Under the pieces are notes generated by a model. It worked only from the letters and a program-made list of their open reading frames with translations, was not told where the DNA came from and did no database searches. From NCBI GenBank assembly GCA_947454705.1, contig CANGKZ010000029.1, positions 1 through 64,000 on the forward strand: a stretch of 64,000 bases of DNA. The letters are read 5' to 3'. The position numbers and the translations under genes were made by a program. This stretch comes from Verrucomicrobiota bacterium (GTDB lineage Bacteria; Verrucomicrobiota; Verrucomicrobiia; Limisphaerales; UBA9464). Positions 9,790-16,862 of this stretch are shown here, piece after piece (the stretch's first letter is position 1; each line of letters begins with the position of its first letter).

Positions 9790-10461
9790 ATGGTCATCGC
9801 CCCGTCTCTCCTCGCGTCCAATTTTGGGCGTTTCGAACATGAAGCCACCCGAGCCGATCGCTCGGGGGCCGAGTGGCTGCACCTCGACATCATGGACGGC
9901 CACTTCGTCCCGAACATCAGCTTTGGTCCCGAGGTGGTGCGTGCCGTCCGGCCGCATTTTTCCCGCGTGCTCGACGTCCACCTGATGTGCAGCAAGCCGG
10001 AGATCCTCCTCGAATCCTTCGCCAAGGCCGGAGCCGATTCCATCACCGTCCACATCGAGCTGGGCGATCAGGTCACCCCCCTGCTTTGGAAGATCCGCTC
10101 CCTCGGTCGCAAGGTGGGACTGGCCATCAACCCGCCCACCAACATCGCCGCGGTAAAGCCGTATCTTTCCCAGATTGATCTCCTCCTGATCATGACCGTG
10201 AACCCCGGGTTCGGCGGCCAGCCGTTCATCGAGGAATGCGTTCCCAAGATCCAGCAGGGTGCGGCCTGGAAGCGCGAGCTCGGGCTGAATTATCGCATCG
10301 AAGTGGATGGCGGCGTCACCCTCGCCACGGTTGCGGAATGCGCCCGCGCAGGGGCCGACACCTTCGTCGCCGGCACCGCTCTGTTCCGCCACCGGAACCT
10401 CGGAGGCGCAGTCCGCAAAATGCGGGACACGGCCACCAAGGCCGCTGCGGAATTGATCTGA
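9790..10461 (+). CDS. rpe: Ribulose-phosphate 3-epimerase
   Basis: This enzyme converts D-ribulose-5-phosphate to D-xylulose-5-phosphate in the pentose phosphate pathway. The 223-residue TIM-barrel protein shows the usual markers in order: IAPSLLASNF at the N-terminus, HLDIMDGHFVPN with metal-binding His and Asp, DVHLM, MTVNPGFGGQ at the phosphate loop and EVDGGV with the second catalytic Asp. Length is normal. It starts 72 bp after ftsH on the same strand and is followed by a permease gene after 73 bp, so cotranscription is possible but not shown. Confidence 0.97.
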   Translation: MVIAPSLLASNFGRFEHEATRADRSGAEWLHLDIMDGHFVPNISFGPEVVRAVRPHFSRVLDVHLMCSKPEILLESFAKAGADSITVHIELGDQVTPLLWKIRSLGRKVGLAINPPTNIAAVKPYLSQIDLLLIMTVNPGFGGQPFIEECVPKIQQGAAWKRELGLNYRIEVDGGVTLATVAECARAGADTFVAGTALFRHRNLGGAVRKMRDTATKAAAELI

Positions 10462-10534
10462 ACCCGGCGGTGGGAACCGCTGCCCCGGATCTCCTCCGGC
10501 AGCCCCCGCCCTGAATCCGAGCTCCCGTTCGAGC

Positions 10535-11455
10535 ATGGTTCCCGCGCTTCTCGCCACGCTGCTGTTCGCGACCTCTTCCGTCGCGGCCCGACGCTCAATC
10601 CAACACCTCGGCTCCGCCAATGCCAGCATGGTGCGGATCCTCCTCGCCTCTACCGTACTCGGAATCTACGCCCACCTTTGGGGCGCCGGACTCGGCGGCG
10701 TCGCCCTGCCCTGGTTCGTCCTGAGTGGATTCATCGGCTTCGGCATTTGCGACACCGCGCTTTTCCTTGCTCTTCCCATGCTCGGGGCGCAGCTCGCCTC
10801 CCTCATGGTCCAGTGCCTCGCCGCGCCGATCGCGGCGTTGATGGAGTGGATCTGGCTGGGGACCAAAATTGATTCACCCAAGCTGATGGCTGGCGGATTG
10901 ATCCTCGCCGGCGTCGCCATCGCCCTCATTCCTCGGCGCGGCGCAAGCCCGCATCCCCCGCTCACCCCGCGGGCCATCCTGCTCGGCGTCATCGCCGCCG
11001 CAGGACAAGGCATCGGCGCCGTGCTCAGCCGGCATGGGCAGCTGATCGCGCGCGATTCCGGGCACCCCGTCGATGGCCTGTCGGTCGCCTACCAACGCAT
11101 CCTCGCCGGCGTGGCCTTCACCTTCGTGTGGTGGGCCTGGCAGCGGTCGCGTCAGCAGCCTCCGGTTGCGAATGCGGATACCACCACGTCCGCAGCGCCC
11201 GCCGGGCTCCCGTGGCGACGCGCCTGGCCCTGGGTCGTGGTCAACGGACTCTCCGGCCCCTGCCTCGGCGTGGCCTGCTATCAATGGGCCTTCCAGACCC
11301 ATCCCACCGGGGTCGTGATGTCGATCACCGCCCTCACCCCGCTGGTGGTGATCCCCATTTCCTGGGCCGTCGAGGGCGTCCGTCCCACCGTCCGGGGTGT
11401 TCTCGGCGGGTTGATCGCTGTTTCCGGAGTGATCTGGATGGCACTGCACCGGTAA
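10535..11455 (+). CDS. EamA/DMT-superfamily permease
   Basis: The 306-residue, very hydrophobic protein has about ten predicted membrane segments arranged as two EamA repeats (roughly residues 1-130 and 145-300), the pattern of drug/metabolite transporter exporters. The end of the second repeat, with ITALTPLVVIPISW followed by GGLIAVSGVIWM, is typical of EamA proteins. The central loop (about residues 128-145) is basic and cytoplasmic. Substrate is unknown; amino acid or metabolite export is the usual role. It is 53 bp upstream of nusB on the same strand. Confidence 0.85.
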   Translation: MVPALLATLLFATSSVAARRSIQHLGSANASMVRILLASTVLGIYAHLWGAGLGGVALPWFVLSGFIGFGICDTALFLALPMLGAQLASLMVQCLAAPIAALMEWIWLGTKIDSPKLMAGGLILAGVAIALIPRRGASPHPPLTPRAILLGVIAAAGQGIGAVLSRHGQLIARDSGHPVDGLSVAYQRILAGVAFTFVWWAWQRSRQQPPVANADTTTSAAPAGLPWRRAWPWVVVNGLSGPCLGVACYQWAFQTHPTGVVMSITALTPLVVIPISWAVEGVRPTVRGVLGGLIAVSGVIWMALHR

Positions 11456-11508
11456 CCCCTCAGCAAAAAGACTTTCGGCCCACCCTCCTCGGCCCCAAGG
11501 TTACACCC

Positions 11509-12024
11509 ATGCGCAAGCGCCGCGAGGCTCGGGAACGAGCCCTTCAGTTTCTGTTCCAGCACGACTTGAACCCACCGGAAAACCTCCAGGTGGCACTCGA
11601 CCATTTTTGGGACACCACCCGGATGAATTCCCACATGGAGTCCCATCCCGGGCCCACCTACGGAAGCATCGTCGATGTCCCGGCCCCCTCGTCCGATGAG
11701 ATGGCCACCCGGATGTTTGCCGATGCCCTCATCAAGGGGGCCATCGAACACCGCGAGGATGTCGATGCCACCATCCGCAAGTACGCCAAGAATTGGGACC
11801 TTCACCGCATCGCCGTGGTCGATCGCAACGTGATGCGACTCGCCATCTACGAGATGCTCTACCGCGAGGACATTCCCCCGATCGTGAGCATCAACGAGGC
11901 CGTGGACGTGGCGAAGAAGTTTTCCACCGAGGACAGCGGCAAGTTTGTGAACGGCATTCTCGATCGCGTGAAGGGCGACATCCTGCGTCCCGCCCGCACC
12001 GCCAAGGACGAACCCGCACCGTGA
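11509..12024 (+). CDS. nusB: Transcription antitermination protein NusB
   Basis: NusB binds boxA RNA with S10/NusE and supports antitermination of rRNA operons. The 171-residue protein starts MRKRREARERALQFLFQHD and keeps the C-terminal signature DRNVMRLAIYEML, followed by PIVSINEAVDVAKKFS and KFVNGILDRV. It is longer than the usual 130-150 residues because of an insertion around residues 30-65 between helix 1 and the rest of the fold. Its TGA overlaps the GTG of the PHP-domain gene (GTGA), indicating translational coupling. Confidence 0.95.
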   Translation: MRKRREARERALQFLFQHDLNPPENLQVALDHFWDTTRMNSHMESHPGPTYGSIVDVPAPSSDEMATRMFADALIKGAIEHREDVDATIRKYAKNWDLHRIAVVDRNVMRLAIYEMLYREDIPPIVSINEAVDVAKKFSTEDSGKFVNGILDRVKGDILRPARTAKDEPAP

Positions 12025-12923
12025 GCGTCACCGCCTTCCCCGAGGCCGGCCCCGATTCCAAAATCGCCGACCTCCACCTTCACACCCGCTATTCCGACGG
12101 CACCTTCACGCCCGAGGAACTGGCCGAGAACGCGCGCCGGGAAGGCCTGTCTGCCATTGCCCTGACCGACCACGACACCGTGGACGGCTGCGCCGAAGCG
12201 GCCGAGGCGTGCCACGCGCGCGGCATCGAGTTCATCCCGGGTGCCGAGATCACTGCGGAAATCGGCGGGCAGGAAGTCCACGTGCTCGCGTACTGGATCG
12301 ACACGCAGTCGGCCCTGCTCCAGCAACGGTTCGCTGAATTTCAATCCATCCGCACCGGACGCATCCACGGCATGGTGCGCCAGCTCAATGAGCGCGGCGT
12401 GCCCCTCACCGCAGAAGCCGTTTTCGAAGTCGCCCAATGCAAGGCACCCGGACGCCCGCACGTCGCACGAGCCCTGGTCAGCGGCGGATTTTGCAGCGAC
12501 TTTGACGACGCCTTCGAACGCTATCTAAAAAAGGGCCGCCCCGGCTGGGTCCCCAAGCCGATGGTTCCCGCCACTGCGGCGGTTGAACTCATCCACGCCT
12601 GCGGTGGTGTGGCCGTGCTCGCGCATCCGGCGCTTTATCGGGCCGACCGATTGGTGACCGAAGCCGCCCGGGCTGGCATCGACGGCGTGGAGTGCTGGCA
12701 TACCAAGCACAACCCCGAAGCCTCGCGTCGGTATCAGAAGTTCGCGCAGGACCTGAACCTCGTGGCCACCGGCGGCAGCGACTGCCACGGCAACAGCAAG
12801 GGCCAGCCGTTGATCGGCCGCATCCGCCTGCCCTACGCGCAGGTCGAACAACTCCGGGCACGACGGCCGGGCACGGTTGCCGCAACCACCTCCGCACCCG
12901 CACCCGCCCCGGTCACGGCGTGA
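12021..12923 (+). CDS. PHP-domain phosphoesterase (TrpH/RNase AM-like)
   Basis: The 300-residue protein has the PHP metal-binding motifs: DLHLHTRYSDG at the N-terminus, LTDHDT, a central Glu in IPGAEITAE, AHPALY, and SDCHGNSKG near the C-terminus. This order matches the YciV/TrpH group, which hydrolyses 3',5'-nucleoside bisphosphates or trims RNA 5' ends. An Ala/Pro-rich tail ends the protein. The GTG start overlaps the nusB stop, so the two are translated from one message. A link between nusB and an RNA-end-processing enzyme is suggestive for rRNA metabolism, but this is inference. Confidence 0.88.
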   Translation: MSVTAFPEAGPDSKIADLHLHTRYSDGTFTPEELAENARREGLSAIALTDHDTVDGCAEAAEACHARGIEFIPGAEITAEIGGQEVHVLAYWIDTQSALLQQRFAEFQSIRTGRIHGMVRQLNERGVPLTAEAVFEVAQCKAPGRPHVARALVSGGFCSDFDDAFERYLKKGRPGWVPKPMVPATAAVELIHACGGVAVLAHPALYRADRLVTEAARAGIDGVECWHTKHNPEASRRYQKFAQDLNLVATGGSDCHGNSKGQPLIGRIRLPYAQVEQLRARRPGTVAATTSAPAPAPVTA

Positions 12924-13011
12924 CTTCCGGGCTGTGGGATCACGATTGCATGTCCAACGCGGGCTAATACGGTCGTGTTTCGGTTCACGGTTCTGATCTG
13001 CTTCCGATTCC

Positions 13012-13926
13012 ATGGGATTTTTCGACAAACTTAAGGCGGCCTTCACCAAGACCACGTCCGCCCTCGCGCACGAGGTTCGCCGCATCGTCACCCGTTCCCC
13101 GCGGCTCACCGCGGAAAGCATGGAGGAACTCGAGGCCGCGCTGCTGCGTGCGGATCTCGGCCTGCCCATGACCCAGCAGATCCTGGGAGCGGTGCGACAC
13201 GCCTTCGAAACCCAGGGCCGCGGGGGCCTCGACTTCATCGACATCGCCGTCGCCGAGGTGGAGAAAAGTCTCGGCCAGGGCAATTCCACGCTCGTCCAGC
13301 GCCCCGGCGAATTGACCGTGGTTTCCATCGTCGGAGTGAACGGCACCGGCAAGACCACCACCTCGGCCAAGCTGGCCCACCTGGTGCGTCAACGCGGTGA
13401 ACTTTCCGTCCTGGCCGCGTGCGATACCTTCCGCGCCGCCGCCATCGAACAGCTCCAAATCTGGGGCAAGCGACTGGACCTTCCCGTCATCACCGGCGGA
13501 TACAACGCCGACCCCGCTTCGGTGGCCCACGATGCCATCACCGCCGCCGTGTCGCGCAACGCCAACTGGTTGTTCATCGACACCGCCGGACGCCTCCACA
13601 CGAAGAACAACCTCATGCTGGAGCTGCAGAAGATCCATCGCGTGATGGACCGCAAACTTCCCGGAGCCCCCCACGAGGTGCTGCTCGTTCTCGACGGCTC
13701 CACCGGCATGAACGCCATCAACCAGGCGCGCGAGTTTCACAAGGCCGTCAAGCTGACCGGCCTGGTGATCACCAAGCTCGACGGCACCAGCAAGGGCGGC
13801 GCCGTCGTGGCCATCCAGCGCGAACTCGGCATCCCGGTGAAATTCATCGGCGTGGGAGAACAACCCGAGGATCTGCAACCCTTCAACGCCAAGGAATTCG
13901 CCGAGGCGCTTTTTGCCTCGCGCTGA
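13012..13926 (+). CDS. ftsY: Signal recognition particle receptor FtsY
   Basis: FtsY is the SRP GTPase receptor that brings ribosome-nascent chains to the membrane. The 304-residue protein has a short N-terminal helical region (MGFFDKLKAAF), then the NG domain: P-loop GVNGTGKTTT, DTFRAAAIEQL, DTAGRLHT, TKLDGTSKGG and the closing GVGEQPEDLQPF. The acidic A domain of E. coli FtsY is absent, as in many bacteria. The SRP RNA itself lies in this same window at 23267-23355. Confidence 0.97.
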   Translation: MGFFDKLKAAFTKTTSALAHEVRRIVTRSPRLTAESMEELEAALLRADLGLPMTQQILGAVRHAFETQGRGGLDFIDIAVAEVEKSLGQGNSTLVQRPGELTVVSIVGVNGTGKTTTSAKLAHLVRQRGELSVLAACDTFRAAAIEQLQIWGKRLDLPVITGGYNADPASVAHDAITAAVSRNANWLFIDTAGRLHTKNNLMLELQKIHRVMDRKLPGAPHEVLLVLDGSTGMNAINQAREFHKAVKLTGLVITKLDGTSKGGAVVAIQRELGIPVKFIGVGEQPEDLQPFNAKEFAEALFASR

Positions 13927-13946
13927 GTCCGCAATCGCCGCGTTCC

Positions 13947-14621
13947 ATGAATCGATTCCATCTCCCCGCCCTGCCTTCGTCGCGACGCCCGATGCTCGCC
14001 CTCGGAGCCCTCGCGTGGATGCTGCTGTCGCTCCTGCCCTCGGTGCTGTTCGCCGAATCGAAAACCAATTCCACTGCAGTCCGGGTCAACGCCGCGGGAT
14101 CCATTCCCTCCGGTGCAGCCCATCCGGCCGCACTGCCGGTCTTCAACCACGGCACCCTGCTCTGGTCCCACCCCGCCGGATGGGAGTACACCCCGCCCCG
14201 GATCGATGTGAGCGGCAAGACTCCCATGAACTTCCGGCTCCAGGGACCGAAGGGCCGCCCCACCGTTCTGGTCACCGTGTTCTGGGACGGCTTCGGCACC
14301 AACAATTCCAAGCCGAACCTGGAGTTCCTCGAAGCCCGCATGACCGATGCGGCCAGCAACCAGTTCCTTCCCGGCTCGATCGAGAAAAAAGTCACCGTGC
14401 GCAAGTTCGACAGCGCAACGATCCAATTTCGGTACACCACCTTCACCGATTCCGAATGGGTGGGAAAACCGGTGCCTGAGCTGGAGTCGCGCCACGCCAC
14501 GCTCGGCACCTTCCGAACCGGCACGCTCTGGGGAAACTTCATGCTCATGACCAACGACACCGACGGACCGGAATTCCGCTCCGGGCTGGAGGTGCTGCAA
14601 TCCTTCCACAAGGCGCCCTGA
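13947..14621 (+). CDS. Secreted protein of unknown function
   Basis: The 224-residue protein has a positively charged N-terminus and a hydrophobic stretch (LALGALAWMLLSLLPSVLFA) ending in an A-x-A-like cleavage site near residue 36, so it should be exported. The mature part has no Cys and is rich in beta-type sequence (WSHPAGWEY, VTVFWDGFG, FRYTTFTD). I do not recognise the family. The ATG at 13947 is 20 bp after the ftsY stop and the frame closes 28 bp before ribD, so it probably shares a transcript with them. Confidence 0.75.
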   Translation: MNRFHLPALPSSRRPMLALGALAWMLLSLLPSVLFAESKTNSTAVRVNAAGSIPSGAAHPAALPVFNHGTLLWSHPAGWEYTPPRIDVSGKTPMNFRLQGPKGRPTVLVTVFWDGFGTNNSKPNLEFLEARMTDAASNQFLPGSIEKKVTVRKFDSATIQFRYTTFTDSEWVGKPVPELESRHATLGTFRTGTLWGNFMLMTNDTDGPEFRSGLEVLQSFHKAP

Positions 14622-14649
14622 CGCCTGCGGAACCCGCTTCGAGACCGTC

Positions 14650-15804
14650 ATGCTCCCGAAGGATTCCCAGTTCATGCGGATGGCCCTCCGCCTCGCGCGA
14701 CGAGCTGAGGGGGACACCGCCCCCAATCCCCTGGTGGGAGCCGTTCTCGTCCGCGGGGGCCGCGTTTTGGGCCGCGGATGGCACCACAAGGCCGGTCAGC
14801 CGCATGCCGAAATCGAGGCATTGAACGATGCCGCACGACGTGGGGAACGCGTCCGCGATGCCACGATTTACGTCACGCTCGAACCCTGCTGCACCACGGG
14901 ACGCACCCCGCCCTGCACGGATGCATTGGTCCGAAACGGCATTCGCCGCGTGGTGGTGGCCGCCGTCGATCCGAATCCAAAACACGCCGGCCGCGCCTTT
15001 CCCCTGCTCGAAGCCGCCGGGATTCAGGTGGAGTCCGGAGTGCTCGCCGACGAATCCAATCGAATGAACGAGGCGTTCAATCATTGGATCGTGAACCGGA
15101 CGCCCTGGATCACCCTCAAGGCGGCGATGACACTCGATGGTCGCATCGCCACCGCCTCGGGAGAATCCAAGTGGATCACCGGCGAACGCGCGCGACTCGA
15201 AGGCATGCGACTTCGAAAAGCGTCGGACGCCGTACTCGTCGGGATTCAGACCGTCCTGGCCGACAATCCATCGCTCACCCTGCGCGATCCCAAAACTGGA
15301 ACGGCCATCGGAAGCCGGCGACGCCTCGTGCTCGACAGCCGCGCCCGCACCCCGCTCGATACCGCGCTGGTCACCGATGCCTGGCGGGAACACACCACAA
15401 TCCTCGTGGGCGAATCCGCACCCGCCCGACGCGTGGCCGCGCTCGCCCGGAAGGTGCGCGTGCTCCAAGTCGCGGAGCGCGACGGTCGGATCGAACTCGA
15501 TGCCTTGGTTCCAAAATTGGGCGCCGAAGGAGTCATGTCCCTGCTCGTCGAGGGCGGAGGCGAAGTCCACGCCTCGCTGCTCGCGGGCCACCACGCACAT
15601 CGCATCGCGTTCTTCTACGCCCCCCTGCTGCTCGGTGGCGAAAAGGCGCGGCGCGCCGTGGCGGGTGATGGCTTCGGACTCGGGCTTCCGCATCCCGTTT
15701 TGACCGACCTTGCGTGGAAGCGACTCGGCCCCGACCGTCTGCTCACGGCGCGAATCGTTCCGCCGGCCGATCGCTCTGCAACCACCCCATCCTCCAAGCC
15801 CTGA
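14650..15804 (+). CDS. ribD: Bifunctional riboflavin biosynthesis deaminase/reductase RibD
   Basis: RibD deaminates 2,5-diamino-6-ribosylamino-pyrimidinone phosphate and reduces the product. The 384-residue protein has an N-terminal CDA-fold deaminase (about residues 1-150) with zinc motif HAEIEAL and PCCTTGRTPPC, then a reductase domain (TLDGRIATASGESKWITGERAR, later EGGGEVHASLL). Domain order and length are standard. It lies 5 bp upstream of ribE, giving two consecutive pathway genes. I see no FMN riboswitch in front. Confidence 0.97.
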   Translation: MLPKDSQFMRMALRLARRAEGDTAPNPLVGAVLVRGGRVLGRGWHHKAGQPHAEIEALNDAARRGERVRDATIYVTLEPCCTTGRTPPCTDALVRNGIRRVVVAAVDPNPKHAGRAFPLLEAAGIQVESGVLADESNRMNEAFNHWIVNRTPWITLKAAMTLDGRIATASGESKWITGERARLEGMRLRKASDAVLVGIQTVLADNPSLTLRDPKTGTAIGSRRRLVLDSRARTPLDTALVTDAWREHTTILVGESAPARRVAALARKVRVLQVAERDGRIELDALVPKLGAEGVMSLLVEGGGEVHASLLAGHHAHRIAFFYAPLLLGGEKARRAVAGDGFGLGLPHPVLTDLAWKRLGPDRLLTARIVPPADRSATTPSSKP

Positions 15805-15809
15805 TCCCC

Positions 15810-16424
15810 ATGTTCACTGGAATCGTCGAAGAAGCGGGCCTCGTTGAAGCCATCACCCCCAGCGAAACCGGAATCCGGCTCGCGGTTCGGAGCGCGGTGT
15901 GCGGCGAAGGAACGCAGCTGGGCGACAGCATCGCGGTCAACGGATGCTGCCTCACCGTGGTCAAGCTGAGGGCATTGCGCGGGAAGAATCCGGGCCATCG
16001 GATGGAGTTCGACCTGCTGCAGGAAACGTGGAAGCGCACCAGCTTTGCGGATTTGCTGCCGGGATCCCGCGTGAACCTCGAACGCGCCCTCGCCCTCGGA
16101 GCGCGGCTCGGAGGCCATTTCGTCACCGGGCACATCGATGGCACTGCACGCATCCGCCGATGGGAACCAAGCGGGAAGGACTACGTGCTGGAGGTGGATG
16201 TTCCAAAATCGATCGCCCGATACCTGCTGCCCAAGGGATCGATCACGCTGGATGGCATCAGCCTCACCGTGGCTGAAGTGACCTCACGCGGGATGATCGC
16301 CTGGATCATTCCCCACACCCGATCCGTCACCGCCCTGCTGGAGCGCAAGGCCGGAGACCGACTCAACATCGAGGCCGATCTCCTCGGCAAATACGTGGAG
16401 AAACTCCTCCCCCCACGCCGCTGA
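15810..16424 (+). CDS. ribE: Riboflavin synthase alpha chain
   Basis: This enzyme dismutates two 6,7-dimethyl-8-ribityllumazine molecules to riboflavin. The 204-residue protein begins MFTGIVEEAG, the highly conserved family N-terminus, and shows the two lumazine-binding repeats: GDSIAVNGCCLTVV with GGHFVTGHIDG, and KGSITLDGISLTVAEV. The open frame continues upstream into ribD, but the ATG at 15810 is fixed by the conserved N-terminus. No ribBA or ribH is in this window. Confidence 0.97.
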   Translation: MFTGIVEEAGLVEAITPSETGIRLAVRSAVCGEGTQLGDSIAVNGCCLTVVKLRALRGKNPGHRMEFDLLQETWKRTSFADLLPGSRVNLERALALGARLGGHFVTGHIDGTARIRRWEPSGKDYVLEVDVPKSIARYLLPKGSITLDGISLTVAEVTSRGMIAWIIPHTRSVTALLERKAGDRLNIEADLLGKYVEKLLPPRR

Positions 16425-16862
16425 CCCGGGGCTCTCGATTCCGCCCCAAAAGCGGAGGTTCGAACCGCAGAGGGAGCGGAAGACAAATCGTGGACATGCC
16501 TCCGATTCATTCACCTGCCGGGTAAGTCTCAATGGCCGCCGCCCCTGGTTGTTGTCTCTCGCAACTCCGAACTCAGGCGGCGGGGTTGCTCACACGTTTG
16601 GAGTACCGCGTTTACGCGGCTCTGCTGTTGGACGCGGGGCCACCGAAAGGTTAGGAATTAACCGCCAGCATCGCTCGAGACGCACCTCCCAGAACCGTCT
16701 GAAGACGGGACTCCAAACGAACGAGAAACCCCTCGCTACAGCGTCGGATTCCCCTTCAACGCTTCAACTTTTTAACCCTTCAACCTTCGCCCTTCGCCCT
16801 TCGCCCGTCACCCGCCGCCCCCGAGAAACGATCTCCGATCTTCGAATACTCCCCGAAGCCCC
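16425..16862. other. Non-coding spacer between ribE and the secretin gene
   Basis: No convincing gene in about 440 bp. It separates two converging transcripts. It contains a 123-bp inverted-repeat element (listed separately) and, next to the secretin stop, a degenerate CCTTCAACC/CCTTCGCCC-type stretch related to the octamer array at the left edge. No U-tailed terminator is obvious. Confidence 0.8.
16596..16718. repeat. 123-bp palindromic intergenic element with terminal inverted repeats
   Basis: The element begins GTTTGGAGT (16596-16604) and ends with its exact reverse complement ACTCCAAAC (16710-16718). Immediately inside each end is a perfect small hairpin: CCGCG-TTTA-CGCGG (16606-16619) and CCGTCT-GA-AGACGG (16695-16708). 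The architecture is that of a REP/BIME- or MITE-like dispersed element with no coding capacity. No obvious target-site duplication was found. Only one copy is in the window, so the multi-copy nature is inference. Confidence 0.8.

Noticed and set aside
7690..10629. 979-codon minus-strand open frame across ftsH and rpe
   Set aside because: Spans two well-supported genes on the other strand and shows no domain.
12942..12970. Possible ftsY promoter with TAATAC as -10
   Set aside because: No acceptable -35 at 16-18 bp spacing.
16457..16466. GGTTCGAACC, resembling a tRNA T-loop
   Set aside because: It is a plain palindrome; no acceptor stem, D-arm or anticodon arm can be built around it.
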